DNA of 41,797 nt from Paulinella micropora (lineage: Eukaryota > Cercozoa > Imbricatea > Euglyphida), in contig BJOX01000019.1 of NCBI GenBank assembly GCA_009731375.1, positions 1,355,989 to 1,397,785 on the forward strand, in the 5' to 3' direction. This document shows positions 1-9,925 of this stretch, one piece after another. A program made the position numbers and the translations under genes. The first letter of the stretch is position 1. Every line of letters starts with the position of its first letter. A model generated the notes under the pieces. It was given only the letters and a program-made list of their open reading frames with translations, was not told the origin of the DNA and searched no databases.

Positions 1-26
1 GGGGGGGGGGGGGGGGGGGGGGGGGG
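1..26. other. Poly-G run at window edge
   Basis: There are 26 consecutive G bases at the left end. Similar G or C homopolymers adjoin the gaps at 2660, 9608, 19965 and 31304, so this probably also marks a contig edge or a sequencing difficulty rather than biology. Bases 27-101 are unique sequence with no recognisable feature. Confidence 0.7.
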
Positions 27-100
27 CGTAGTACATGAGAGGCCCAAGGCGGGTGAACGAGATCGGCTGACCCTGGTACATCAATGCATATTTAGCCAAT

Positions 101-101
<1 letters not shown>

Positions 102-145
<44 letters not shown>

Positions 146-225
146 GGAGGGAGGGAGAGAGAGAGAGAGAGGGAGAGCGATTGTGTGTGTGTGTGAGAGA
201 GAGAGAGTGTGTGTGTGTGTGTGTT

Positions 226-288
<63 letters not shown>

Positions 289-299
289 AGGAAGGAAGA
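102..299. repeat. Compound (GT)n/(GA)n microsatellite
   Basis: Blocks of GT and GA dinucleotides alternate, and the tract ends in GAAG tetranucleotides. Reading frames across it are artefacts of the repeat. Confidence 0.95.
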
Positions 300-486
300 T
301 AGAAAGGAAAAATGACTGTCTACTAGTGAGTATATCCATCTATTGATTTATCTATTAATATATACTTATCTAGTGAAAATAATTATAGGTTCGCTCGGCA
401 ATTCGTAGGGACGCTGTTTCAAATGATATGTATGAGATAAGATTAGAACAAGCAACCAAGGGTAATTTTTAAGCTCTAGGTGGAGA
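300..486. other. Unique AT-rich spacer
   Basis: No open frame, RNA gene or repeat relationship was seen in this spacer between two GA/GT microsatellites. Confidence 0.6.
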
Positions 487-604
487 AGAGAGAGAGAGAG
501 TGTGTGTGTGTGTGTGAGTGAGTGAGAGAGAGAGAGAAAGAAAGAAAGAAAGAAAGGAAGGAAGGAAGGAAGGAAGACAGAGAGAGAGAGATAGAGAGAG
601 AGAG

Positions 605-644
<40 letters not shown>

Positions 645-728
645 TTTTTACTCGTTTCCTGTCTTTCTCTCTCCACTCTTTACTAGGTTTGCTTGACTCT
701 GTAATTTAAATTTCTTCTCATTCAGTTC

Positions 729-791
<63 letters not shown>

Positions 792-885
792 GGAGCGAGA
801 GAGAGAGAGAGCGAGTGAGTGAGAGAGACACAGAGAGAGAGAGAGAGAGAGGAAGAAGAAAAAGAAGAAGAAGAAGAAGAAGAAG
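487..885. repeat. (GA)n/(GT)n/(GAAG)n/(GAA)n microsatellite tract
   Basis: A long purine tract, interrupted at 645-730 by a unique segment that recurs at 1261. It ends in a (GAA)n block around 852-885. Its predicted ORFs are poly Ser-Leu or Arg-Glu and have no support as genes. Confidence 0.95.
645..730 (+). repeat. Direct repeat, copy A
   Basis: This T/C-rich segment, running from TTTTTACTCGTTTCC to CATTCAGTTC, is repeated with small differences at 1261-1349. In both places it is followed directly by a (GA)n microsatellite, so segment and GA tract appear to have been duplicated together. Confidence 0.8.
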
Positions 886-1260
886 ATTCGCTGTGATGCT
901 ATGCTGGACGATTTTTCCCACCAACCCTCGTGGCCTGGTGCTATACTTTCGAGCCATGTCCGCAGCGGAAACAGCGCGCGGCAATGCCATGATCCTTGAC
1001 TTAGCAAAGAGGCGCCTTTGGAATTCACCGGAGCGCTCTGCTAACTTCTTAGATCTGTTCTCTTTGACTTTTTTTGCTCTCTTCTTAAGGTACAGTTAAT
1101 GTTCTTCTTCCCTGTATACATATTTTCCTTTTGCTTACCATCGTTGTTCTCCCCCCTTTGTATATAGCGTCTCTTATCTCTTGCTTCCTTTCTTTCCCTT
1201 TTCCATTTAGTTTTTTCATGTTTCTGCCGTTTTAGTACAGTTTCTTAGTCTTCTTTCCTT
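886..1260. other. Unique region, no supported gene
   Basis: Mixed-composition sequence between two direct repeats. A short plus-strand open frame runs to 1099, but it begins inside the GA/GAA microsatellite and shows no recognisable domain. I do not call it a gene. Confidence 0.5.
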
Positions 1261-1349
1261 TTTTTACTCGTTTCCCTGTTTTTCTCTCTTTACTCTTCAC
1301 AGGTTTGCTTGACTATATAATTTTAATGTCTTCTCATTAAAGTTCCAGA
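1261..1349 (+). repeat. Direct repeat, copy B
   Basis: Second copy of the segment at 645-730. It shares the ACTCGTTTCC start, the GGTTTGCTTGACT core and the TCTTCTCATT end, and is again followed by GA-rich sequence (1350-1374). Confidence 0.8.
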
Positions 1350-1830
1350 AGAGAGAAGAGAGAGATAAAGAGAGACCATTAGGTTCGTTGAGAGTTAGTT
1401 GCCGCTCCAAGTATGCTTGTTACAGTCCCCACGATAGCTCGTTAAAAAGTCGGTAATACAACCAAACACAAATCCCCAAATTTCACTGCACCTTATATGT
1501 GAGCAGCCGTCGTCGTCGTCGTCGTCGTGCTGTATACAAAACCTCTCAGTACTTTATATTTATATGTGAGCAAACCGGTCGCTGTTTTCGTGCTATACAC
1601 AAAATAGGTAGGTTTACGACAAATGGCCTTCGTTTAAGACGCAAGGGTAGGCCGCTTGCGAGTGGCGCTTTTTTGGCATTGAAGATACAGGCTTTTTCAC
1701 GTTACTTGCGGGTATGTCTTAAGTTTGAGACGGGCCGTTTCCACTCCCCGTGAAGTTCACAGGGGTCTGTGACTGCAAAAATATATCCGCACCAACTCCC
1801 TTTTGCACCTACAACTCCCTTTTTTTCTAC
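1350..1830. other. Spacer with a short tandem duplication and (CGT)n
   Basis: Mostly unique sequence. A degenerate duplication of about 67 bp starts with TTATATGTGAGCA at 1493 and again at 1560, and both units share a CGTGCT-TATACA-AAA section. The first unit carries a (CGT)n expansion near 1509-1528 that the second lacks. No supported gene. Confidence 0.6.
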
Positions 1831-2165
1831 CCTTTTTTTCTACGTCCCCCTTTCTTTCTTCTTTTCTTTGTGTGTGTCTCTTTCTTTCTTGATATTCTTT
1901 CTTGCCTCCGGATCCATTCCTTCTTTCCAATCCTTTACCCTTTCTTTCTCTCTCCCTTGCTTTCTTCCTTCGACTTCCTTTCACCAATCTTCTCCCGTCT
2001 ATAGCTATCCAGTTTTCTTTCCTCTTTTCCCCTCTTTCTTTCTTTCTTTCTTTCTCCCTCGTTTCCTCGTTCTCATTTCAATGTCATTTCTTCCCTCTAC
2101 TTACCGTGCTTTCTAGCTTGCTTTCCTTCCTTCTTTTTCTTTTCTTTCTCTTCTCAATTAATACT
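1831..2165. repeat. Polypyrimidine tract, (TTTC)n-like
   Basis: Irregular T/C-rich DNA with short TTTC and TTCC arrays (for example around 2034-2056). The open frames on both strands are low-complexity shadows. Confidence 0.85.
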
Positions 2166-2262
2166 CTTCTTTCTGTCTGTGTATCTGTCTGTCTGTCTGT
2201 CTGTCTGTGTTATGTGCGTGTGTGTCTGTCTGTCTGTCGACGTCTGTCTGTGTGTGTGTGTG

Positions 2263-2295
<33 letters not shown>

Positions 2296-2354
2296 GCCTG
2301 TCTATGTGCCTGTCTATGTGCCTGTCTATGTGTGCCCATGCGAGCGTATGTGTG
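2166..2354. repeat. (CTGT)n/(GT)n microsatellite
   Basis: Arrays of CTGT/TGTC with GT interruptions. The same motif class recurs at 36.7-37.9 kb. Confidence 0.95.
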
Positions 2355-2612
2355 TGAAAAAGTGAGTGAGTGAGTGGGTGAGTGGGTGGGTGGGTGGGTG
2401 GGTGGGTATGTGGGTGGGTGAGTGAGTGAGTGAGTGAGGGAGTGAGTGAGTGAGTGAGTGAGTAAGTGAGTAAAGTGAAGTGAATGTGATCATGAGTAAT
2501 CTCTCTCTAAGCGAGTGAGTGATTGAGTGATTGAGTCAATGAGTAAGTGAATGAATGAGTAAGTAAGTGAGTGAGTTAGTGAGTGAGTGAGGTGAGGTGA
2601 GGTGAGGTTGAA
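2355..2612. repeat. (GTGA)n/(GTGG)n microsatellite
   Basis: Tetranucleotide array with GTGA, GTGG and GTAA variants and pentamer GGTGA units at the right end. A short unit containing TGAATGTGATCATGAGT occurs near 2480, with a related one near 2610. Confidence 0.9.
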
Positions 2613-2630
2613 TGTGATCATGAGTGATCT

Positions 2631-2719
2631 CCCCCCCCCCCCCCCCCCCCCCCCCCCCCNNNNNNNNNNNNNNNNNNNNNNNNNNNNNNNNNNCCCCCTC
2701 CCCCCTCATCCCCACTGCG
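2631..2719. other. Poly-C run and assembly gap
   Basis: 29 C bases (2631-2659), then 34 N (2660-2693), then more C-rich sequence. The gap coincides with a G/C homopolymer. Confidence 0.95.
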
Positions 2720-2872
2720 TGTGTGTATGAATGCATGTATGTATGTATGTATGTATGTCTATGTATGTATGTATGTATGTATGTATGTATGTATGTATGT
2801 ATGTATGTATGTACGTACATTGTATGTATGTATGTACGAACGTATGTACGTACGTATGTATGTATATAATGA

Positions 2873-2922
<50 letters not shown>

Positions 2923-3598
2923 GTATATGTATATGTATGAATGTATGTGTATGGTATGTATGTATGTATGTATGTATGTATGTATGTATGTATGTATGTG
3001 TGTATTTATGTATGTATACGTATGTATATGTATGTATATGTCTGCATGTATGTATGTACATGCATACATGCATGTACGTATGTATGGATAATATGTATGT
3101 GTATGTATGTATGTATGTATGTATGTATGTATGTATGTATCTATGTACCTATTTATCTATCTATGTATGTATGTATGTATGTATGTCATTGTATGTATGC
3201 ATGCATGTATGTACATATGTATGTATATATGTACGTACGTACATATGTATGTATGTATGTATGTATGTATATATGTATATATGTATGTATGTACGTATGT
3301 ATATGTATACGCATATCTAAATGTATATGTATATGTATGTATGTACGCATGTATGTATGTATGTATATATGTATGTATCTATCTATGTACGTGTGTATAT
3401 GTATGTATATGTCTGTCTGTATGTATGTATGCATGTATGCATGCATGCATGTATGTATGTATGCATGTATGTATGTATGTATGTACGTATGTATGTATGT
3501 ATGTATGTATACAATCATGTATGTATGTATGTATGTATATATGTATATATGCATGTATGTATGTATGTATGTATGTACGTATGCATGTGTGTATGCAT
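2720..3598. repeat. (TATG)n microsatellite field
   Basis: Nearly 900 bp of TATG repeats with TATGTA, TACG and TGCA variants. All six frames can stay open because TATG repeats encode Tyr-Val-Cys-Met or His-Thr-Tyr-Ile patterns, so the long ORFs here are not genes. Confidence 0.97.
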
Positions 3599-3622
3599 AG
3601 ATAGATAGATAGATAGATAGAT
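3599..3622. repeat. (GATA)n tail
   Basis: Short GATA array directly abutting the 3' end (minus-strand orientation) of the interspersed element at 3623-4095. It reads as that element's tail. Confidence 0.8.
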
Positions 3623-4095
3623 GAAATATCGACTAATGTCAGAAAAAAGGTGCTTCTGATTTCGTCAACCAGGAAGTCTGTGGGTAAAGTATTAACCCGA
3701 TGCCCAGCTAAGCCGTGATGTTTGCACGGAAGGGACTGATACAGGCAATACCAAAGCTCCCTAGTACCAGGCGGGGCCAGGGCTCGTTCCATAAAGCGCC
3801 CCTTGCAGAACGAGCTCCCACCTCCATTACAGAGGGCCCAGTAAGCAGATGGAGTTTCGAGACTGTTCGACAGTCTAGTATAAACCGACAGAGCACTGTG
3901 GGTTTTATTCCGGGCTCAACAAGCGAGAAAGGGCACCCTGAGGGAACAGGATTGTGCTTCCCGTCGCTATTTCGGCATGTGACTTATAGGCGTATGGCTA
4001 GGCACACATAAGGCACCCCACCACGGGCCCAGCACACCCACACCATCCCCTAATTCTCTGTCTGTCGACAGATGGCACCCATTTCAAAAAATCAA
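3623..4095 (-). mobile_element. Unclassified interspersed element with (GATA)n tail, copy 1
   Basis: About 473 bp, nearly identical in reverse complement to 28334-28808. Shorter copies lie at 4166-4336 and 27714-28104. All four end at the same 3' point (CGATATTTCATC on the element strand); three run directly into (ATCT)n/(ATCC)n there, and the copy at 4166 does not. Two copies are shortened at the 5' end. A fixed 3' end, simple-repeat tail and 5' truncation are typical of non-LTR retrotransposition, so this may be a LINE 3' end or a SINE. I see no A/B boxes. A 58-codon frame is open in three copies, but no protein family is recognisable. Confidence 0.65.
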
Positions 4096-4165
4096 GCCCA
4101 AGAGAGGGTCAGTGACACCTCAAGTGGCCTTGGTTCATTCCGTAGAGTAAGTGATAAGATCAACT
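4096..4165. other. Spacer between two element copies
   Basis: 70 bp present only between copies 1 and 2 of the interspersed family. It could be additional 5' sequence of copy 1 or a target site. No gene. Confidence 0.5.
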
Positions 4166-4336
4166 GATGAAATATCGACTAATGTCAGAAAAAAGGAGCT
4201 TCTGATTTCGTCAACCAGGAAGTCTGTGGGTAAAGTATTAACCCGATGCCCAGCTAAGCCGTGATGTTTGCACGGAAGGGACTGATACAGGCAATACCAA
4301 AGCTCCCTAGTACCAGGCGGGGCCAGGGCTCGTTCC
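4166..4336 (-). mobile_element. Interspersed element with (GATA)n, copy 2, 5'-truncated
   Basis: 171 bp matching the 3' third of copy 1 almost base for base. It breaks off after GGGCTCGTTCC, where a (GATA)n array begins. Here the GATA array lies at the truncated 5' side, the reverse of copy 1. Confidence 0.7.
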
Positions 4337-4374
<38 letters not shown>

Positions 4375-4442
4375 CTATTAGATAGATAGATAGATAGATA
4401 GATAGATATAGATACATAGATAGATAGATAGATAAATAGATA
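4337..4442. repeat. (GATA)n microsatellite
   Basis: GATA array with one ATACTATTA interruption, between the truncated element copy and the minus-strand exon. Confidence 0.95.
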
Positions 4443-4448
4443 ACAAAC

Positions 4449-4745
4449 CTCAAGTATATTGGTGAACGTTGAGCATTTGCGTGTCCAAGCAGTCCTGGCT
4501 TCATCGCCCTCTGGTGCCTCGAGATACAGTTCCTCCATTTTTTGTTTTACCCCGGGCATTGATGTAGCGAACCGTAAGACTCGTTTCCTGAGTTCTCTGT
4601 GTCGCCTGTCATGGAAACCAACACGTGTTTCTATGTCTATGTTTTCCATGGTAACTCCATGTTCGATGCACCTCTGCAGAAAATGAGACACAGTTGATAA
4701 GTTGATGTTTTTTTCGAAGTAGTAAAAGTCAGGAGACAGTACAAG
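4449..4745 (-). CDS. Putative 99-codon internal exon of an unidentified gene
   Basis: On the minus strand an open frame of exactly 297 nt is bounded by TGTGCAG (acceptor, AG at 4747-4746) and GAG/GTTTGT (donor, GT at 4448-4447). Both boundaries are phase 0. The composition is that of a real protein: mixed, with Trp, Cys and His and a basic stretch near the middle containing GFHDRRHREL. It starts with LVLSPDFYYFEKN and ends with TFTNILE. I do not recognise the family. An upstream partner exon may lie at 5376-5740, leaving a repeat-filled intron between them. It could be a host gene or a remnant of a mobile element. The absence of stops and the fit of both splice sites favour a real exon. Confidence 0.5.
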
Positions 4746-5375
4746 CTGCACAGTAGTAGTAGGAGTAGTAGGAGTAGGAGTAGAAGAAGGAGTAGAAGAA
4801 GAAGTAAAAGAAGAAGTAGAAGAAGAAGTAGAAGAAGAAGTAGTAGTATTAGTAGTAATAATAGTAGTAGTAGTAGTAGTAGAAGAAGAAGAAGAAGAAG
4901 AAGAAGAAGAAGAAGAAGAAGAAGGAGAAGAAGAAGGAGAAGAAGAAGGAGAAGAAGAAGGAGAAGAAGAAGGATGAGAAGAAGAAGGATGAGAAGAAGA
5001 AGAAAGAGGACGAACTAGTTGGAAAAAGGTATAGATAGGGATCCCATGGCCAAATCTTGCATGGTGTGAGAAAAGAGAAAAAGAAGGATGAGGAAGTTGA
5101 GAAGGAAACGGAGAAAGAGAATGAGAAAGCGAACATGATGGTGATGGTGATGGCGAAGGTGATGGTGAAGGTCAAGGTGATGGTGATGGTTCTGATGACG
5201 GTGATGGTGCCGATGACTGTGATGGTGATGGTGATGGTGATGGTGGTGATGGTGGTGAGGAAGACGAGGAGGAGGAGAAGGAAGAAGAAGAAGAAGAAGA
5301 AGAAGAAGAAGAAGAAGAAGAAGAAGAAGAAGAGGAGGAGGAGGAGGAGGAGGAGGAGGAAGGATCAGACTCCAC
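4746..5375. repeat. Trinucleotide and hexanucleotide tract: (AGT)n, (GAA)n, (GATGGT)n, (GAG)n
   Basis: Runs of AGT/GTA, then GAA/GGA, then a GATGGT-type array (about 5134-5250), then GAA and GAG arrays to 5360. On the minus strand it separates the two putative exons. If they belong to one gene, this is an expanded intron. Long predicted poly-Ser or poly-Lys ORFs here are artefacts. Confidence 0.85.
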
Positions 5376-5740
5376 ATTAGGAAGAGGAGGAGGGAAGAAG
5401 GAGGACTGGAAGGGGCAGGGGACGACTTTTGCTTCTTGCTACCAGGGCTTTTGGAAGGCTCAGGAGGTGGATGTCTACGTTTGCGTCGTGGCACGGCAGA
5501 CGGAGGCGCAAAAAACACCTCTGGAGGACAAGGTCTAGCAAGTGACTTGACGTCACTTTCCAGCAAACCCAAACGGTAGAGGATGCTTGTGGAAAGGGAT
5601 GTCAGGCGTTGCATAGCCTCGATCATGTCGGAATTGTTTTTGGAAATGTCTAGTCCAAAAGCTTCAGCATTCTTCTCCAAGAAGCGTTTTTGAAGAAGAT
5701 TGGCCAGGGAGAAATTCCCCTCCCCTAGGAACTGTCTTTC
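5376..5740 (-). CDS. Putative upstream exon fragment of the same unidentified gene
   Basis: The minus-strand frame is open from a possible acceptor (TAGCAG, AG at 5742-5741) into the repeat tract. The protein has a helical first half (containing LANLLQKRFLEKN and a Leu-rich LTSLSTSILYRLGLLES stretch) and a basic segment PRRKRR that resembles a nuclear localisation signal. A Pro/Ser-rich tail follows and merges into the trinucleotide repeat. The codon just upstream is a TAG stop, so an exon border near 5740 is likely. No clear donor was found; a GGTAGC near 5433 is one option. Function unknown. It lies on the same strand as the exon at 4449-4745 and directly upstream of it, so one gene is plausible. 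Confidence 0.4.
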
Positions 5741-6900
5741 CTGCTACTGGTCTTTTGTCCCGTCCTCGTCCGTTATTCATCCCCATTTCGCCTTCTTATT
5801 ACCACGCCACTCCTTACACGTGTACATTCATTCCTTGTCGTCCTAGTTCCTTTGCCATGTGTCCTTGCTCTAGGCAGTGTTTCCTTCTCCGACTTGTCCT
5901 TTGCCTCTCCTTCGTCCGTTATTCATAACCATCCCACCTTATTGCCATGCCACAATTCGACTTGTGCCTTAATAATGGTATCCATTGTGACCTAGTCCCC
6001 GTTCCCACTGGTCACATCTCCCCCTCCATCTTCGTATCCATCCCTGTGGCCCCATAGCCTGTAAGGGTTCCCATATTATTATCGTGATGTATCAGACCCG
6101 TGTCTATCTTGTTGCCCACCCTTCTTCCTCCTTCCTTCCCGAGTCAGATTGACTTTCGTCATCCTCATTCCATCATTGAATCCCGCCCATATCCCATCCT
6201 GTCCCGTTCCTTCCTCCTTCGACCAGTAAACGTTCCCCCTTCCCAACAGCCATGTATTCTCAAAGCATCCCCCATACCTTTCTGTCTGTGCGTCCTTTCC
6301 TTGTGGTTTCAGCCCCCCCTTCGGGCCTCAACAATTCTGCCTCGTTCGTCCTCCTTCCATATGCCCACCAACATTTCCCGTCGCTGTCACCACCCCTATT
6401 AGTAAGGTACCTTGCCTGCCGCAAAAGGCGTCCAGAAGCATTTGACTTTCCGAGCCATGATGACAGAATATATCCCCCCTTTCATGGGGCCCCTGTAGAC
6501 CCCCTCTGCTGTAAAAGTTCCCACATGATTATCGCAACGTTCCTCATCCCCTCACTATTCCGTAGCCAGTTTTGTTGCCATCCCCTTTGCGTTTGACACC
6601 TTCCACTTTACCTCCTCCTTCAGTGCTCCTCTCGTACACTGACCCATCAGTTATTCCATCCCTTCCCAAGCCTAGGCCTGTATGCCACCTTCTAGGATCT
6701 TTCCCCATCCAACGTCGACACGTCTCAATGCCCGTCTGACTTCCACCTTCGTCAGTTCTGCAGAACTCCATCGCCCCCTCCCGCATCATACTCAACCAGC
6801 CATATGATGCTTGCAACAGTCACTACACCGTCACTCAACCAAACATCATGCAATTGTCAGCTGCAGGGCACGACCCCAAAATGATAAACACTGACAAGAA
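5741..6900. other. C/T-rich non-coding region with degenerate internal duplications
   Basis: No convincing gene. Diverged duplicates are visible: CGTCCGTTATTCAT followed by a similar stretch at 5767 and 5913 (offset 146), and a CTGTAA-TTCCCA-ATTATCG pattern near 6059 and 6510. The short open frames on either strand have no recognisable domain. Confidence 0.5.
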
Positions 6901-7284
6901 ATATGCAACCAAGGTAGGCTGTAAGGTTTTCAATTAGTTATGCATGCTGTAAGCAGTGTGTGTCACATTCCCTCTGCCAATTTGTGAGTGCAGAGTGCGT
7001 TACATCACCATTCAAAATTCAAACTTCTGCCGATGGACAGACCATGCCTAATCAAGCCCCTCACGTACTGCAGCTCATCCAAACTGCAAGTAATCCATAG
7101 CCTCATCATATATGCCCACAAAAGCATCAACCATCAATAAATGTACAGTCGTCCATAAATAAACCATGTCGCATCATCGAATCTGTGCCAACTTTTTGTC
7201 CAAGTCATAGATGTCTACAAACTTGATTTCCGAGTAACGAGGAAAATTTTCCTTACCCCGTAAACTATGTTTTTATTAGCGACT
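6901..7284. other. Unique non-coding region
   Basis: AT-richer unique DNA with no open frame or RNA gene that I can support. On the minus strand it lies downstream of the promoter-like module at 7285-7436. Confidence 0.5.
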
Positions 7285-7436
7285 CCAATGTTACAGTGAC
7301 TCAATATTTAATATTATAACAACTATCTAACGACATGGAGACTGTGTAACACCTAACGTAGAGGGACTCCGTAATCTCCAAGCCAAGCTAAAACCGACAG
7401 ACCGGAACATAGAGTAATGCCATTATATACCGGATG
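7285..7436 (-). promoter_or_regulatory. TATA-bearing promoter/leader module, inverted copy
   Basis: Read on the minus strand, this begins CATCCGGTATATAATGG and is homologous to plus-strand 21232-21390. The first 38 bases are identical and the rest aligns with substitutions and small indels, through a CTACGTTAGG motif to an AT-rich end. Outside the module the two loci do not match. A strong TATA box at the edge with a conserved downstream part suggests a core promoter plus transcribed leader, perhaps the R region of an LTR. Direction and start site are inferred. Confidence 0.5.
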
Positions 7437-8012
7437 GGCCGTCATAATATATAACGACTACAAGTGAGTGGCAAGTAGACACAGTGACTTGTGTAAAACT
7501 GTCTCACTCACTGGCAACTTGAAGTCTAAGCTACCGCACCTGTTTTATGCTTCAAAATAATTGTATACATGCTGGACAAGCTAGTATTGATATTATTTCT
7601 TGCATACTTCAAGTAGTCAGTGCGTATGTATAACAAATACAAGTGAGTGGCAACTTTTACCATAAATAAGCCACAAAACTACCACTTTGTAAATAACGAT
7701 CGTAACGGCTAGAAATTCAATTTTTTTAAAACTTTTCTCAGAATTATGAAAGAAAAACATAATTCTGATGAAAAAAACATAATGTTCAAGTAGTATTCAA
7801 ACGAAACCAAAAGAAATGAACGCAAAACCAAAAACCAGCCATAATAAGCAAAACCGTTAAAAAACGGTTGTAACGGCTTGGAATTCAAATTTTTTCAATT
7901 TTTTTCTTTTAATGATGAAAGGGAGCTAAGATCTTTTGTTTTTATGATAGAACCATTATTTTCTAGGTACATGAATTTTTCTTGTAATATTTTCTTGTAC
8001 TTTATCCTGTCA
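7437..8012. other. AT-rich spacer with degenerate repeats
   Basis: This lies upstream (minus strand) of the TATA module and before the charged ORF on the plus strand. ACAAGTGAGTGGCAA occurs at about 7459 and 7639. A second diverged pair has GTAACGGCT-GAATTCAA-TTTTTT near 7706 and 7871. No gene is supported. Confidence 0.5.
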
Positions 8013-9577
8013 ATGGAAAGGGAAGACAGGAAAGAGGAGAGGAGACGGAAAAGAAGGAGAGTGGGGGACCAACAACAAGCACAGGACACAGCACTTGTCA
8101 CTTCTACGTTAGGACACGCGTCAGAGGATGAGCAAACGGGAACTAAGGCTGGAGCTGACGGAGGGGGACCAGCAGTGGGGACGGATTAGGGGGATGGAAT
8201 ATAAGGTGGATGAGGAGGCACGGCAGTTCATAGAGGAGATGGGTGAAGAATGGAGTGAACGGGTGGAGGCAATTTTGCACACGGAACGGATAACGGGGAT
8301 AAAAGGTGGATGACAATTAGAAAATTATGGGAGTTAAGATGGCGGTGGTCTAGGGAGCGGGAGGGTTTGTGGCGACAATTCGCCAAGTCGGAGGAGGCGA
8401 GGAACCAATATGTTTTTCTGGCCTTGTCGACGAAGGTGGGGGAGAAATGGGTAGCGGAAAGGCTACATACGGCGTGGGCTTGTGCCACGGGGAAGGCAGC
8501 ACATGCCAAGAAATGGTTACAAACTCTCCAAGGAAGAGGAGAGGACAGTTGGATACTGTTCGTCGAACCATTGCGGATGCGAGGAATAATCGAGAGGGTG
8601 GAGAATCATGCACCGGGCAACGATTGGGACAGTGAAGAGACACAGGAGTGGCTTAAACAGTTGCGGGAGGACAGAGGCCAGTGGACACAAAAGGATAAGA
8701 AAGAGAGGGCGGCAGGGAGGACGGATATTGAGTTGGGAAGAGAGGCAACAAGTCACACTCAAATGGAGGAATGGCAGTGGATGAGGAGGTGGAAAGGGTA
8801 ACACAGGAACTGAAGATGGCGAGGGAGGTGAGGAGGAAGGCGGAAGACGAGGAGATAGAGGGAGAACTGGTGGTGGAACAAGAGATAAGAGAGGACTCAG
8901 ATCATGACTCGGGGAGTCAAGCTAGAGCACTGGCCCAGGCGTGGGAACAGGGACAGGAACGGGCACAACGGCAGAAGCAGGTGGTAGAGGAGGCAAGATG
9001 GGAAATTATAAGGAAGAGATGGGAGAAGCGAACGAGTACGATGCCGGTTGAGATGAGGGAGCCTTGGTGGCAGCACTTCAAGGAATCAGAAGAGGCAAGG
9101 GGACAGTATGCATGAATTCAAGAGGTGGAAAGGAGACTGGGCGACATGATACAAGACGTTATTTTGTCGGTGGAAACTGCGCTTACGGGCACAGTAGCAG
9201 AGGCTAAGGCTTGGGAGGCCAAATGGCATGATGAACATCCTGCACAATGGAAACAGTTTGTCGGTCGGTTGAGGATGCGATGGACGAAGGAACAGACACA
9301 GGGGAGTGTAGAGGGCAACGAGTGGCAGTCGGAGGAGACGAAGGAATGGATGACGGCCTTGGGGGCAAAAATGGAGATAAGACACATACAGGAGCTGGCA
9401 ATGAAGTGGGAGAAGGAAGCGAAGGAGGAGGAAGAGGAGACAACGGATGAAGAGGGGGAGGAGAGGTCTAACCGCGAAGGAAGTAGGGGGTCCTGGGACC
9501 AACGGGAGATAGCGGAGGAGATGATGGGTTGGATGGAAGAGTTAGATAGGGACGTGCTGGAACAGTTCAGCATGTGA
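8013..9577 (+). pseudogene. Decayed charged helical ORF with an internally duplicated module
   Basis: Plus-strand coding-like sequence in shifting frames: 8013-8189, 8128-8309, 8310-8801, then 8771-9577 with an in-frame TGA at 9113. The product would be rich in Glu, Arg, Lys and Trp and mostly helical. Two segments of roughly 110-120 residues match each other. Both contain a W-x2-F-x2-SEEARxQY element, an LRMR element and an N-x-W-x-SEET-x-EW element (first module about 8350-8670, second about 9055-9360). I recognise no family. It lies on the same strand just upstream of gag and may be an extra 5' ORF of the same retroelement or the end of another element. A gap at 9608 prevents a decision. 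Confidence 0.5.
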
Positions 9578-9582
9578 CAAAC

Positions 9583-9617
9583 GGGGGGGGGGGGGGGGGG
9601 GGGGGAANNNNNNNNNN
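9583..9617. other. Poly-G run and 10-N gap
   Basis: A G run of about 23 bases is followed by AA and 10 N (9608-9617). The 10-N size is probably a placeholder, so an unknown amount of sequence, perhaps a 5' LTR, may be missing here. Confidence 0.9.
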
Positions 9618-9622
9618 ACGGA

Positions 9623-9894
9623 TACATAGGAAGAGGGAGAGAGGACTCGGAAGGCTAGAGGCGAGTAATGCTTGGATACCAAAAGGGATGTGGACGGGAT
9701 AATGGGGATCATATTTGAGGAAGGGCATGTATATATGGGTTTGGGTTATATTATTATATATACATAGGGAAGAGGGAGAGAGGACTCGGAAGGCTAGAGG
9801 CGAGTAATGCTTGGATACCAAAAGGGATGTGGACGGGATAATGGGATCATGTTTGAGGAAGGGCATGTATATATGGGTTTGGTTATATTATTAT
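9623..9894 (+). repeat. Tandem duplication of 138 bp upstream of gag
   Basis: Two near-identical units (9623-9760 and 9761-9894) begin TACATAGG and end with an ATATTATTAT stretch. The differences are a few single-base indels. The unit abuts the gap on the left and lies just before the gag start on the right, so it may be a duplicated untranslated leader. Confidence 0.9.
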
Positions 9895-9904
9895 CAATTT
9901 CTCT

Positions 9905-9916
9905 CTTCTACGTTAG
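9905..9916 (+). promoter_or_regulatory. Repeated 12-mer CTTCTACGTTAG just before the gag ATG
   Basis: The same 12-mer occurs at 8101-8112, at 21304-21315 in the TATA module, and, one base shorter, in the inverted module at 7285-7436. Here and at 8101 it ends in AG after a pyrimidine-rich stretch and precedes an ATG by 9 and 15 nt. It could be a splice acceptor or a shared leader element. The function is inference. Confidence 0.35.
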
Positions 9917-9925
9917 TGGCGACGA

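Noticed and set aside
815-1099. A 94-codon plus-strand ORF
   Set aside because: Its first third is microsatellite and the remainder has no domain, splice context or homologue in the window.
2720-3600. Long overlapping ORFs (Tyr-Val-Cys-Met and His-Thr-Tyr-Ile repeats), also at 34.9-36.6 kb and 39.7-41.2 kb
   Set aside because: Tetranucleotide repeats without stop trimers stay open in several frames on both strands. Composition is purely the repeat, so they are not genes.
5015-5375. Poly-Ser, poly-Pro and poly-Lys proteins in the GAA/GAT tract
   Set aside because: They are low-complexity translation of trinucleotide repeats. Only the non-repetitive part at 5376-5740 is kept as a possible exon.
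9917-9925. TGGCGACGA as a primer-binding site
   Set aside because: It begins with TGG as a PBS would, but it directly abuts the gag ATG, no LTR end in CA precedes it, and no LTR copy was found.
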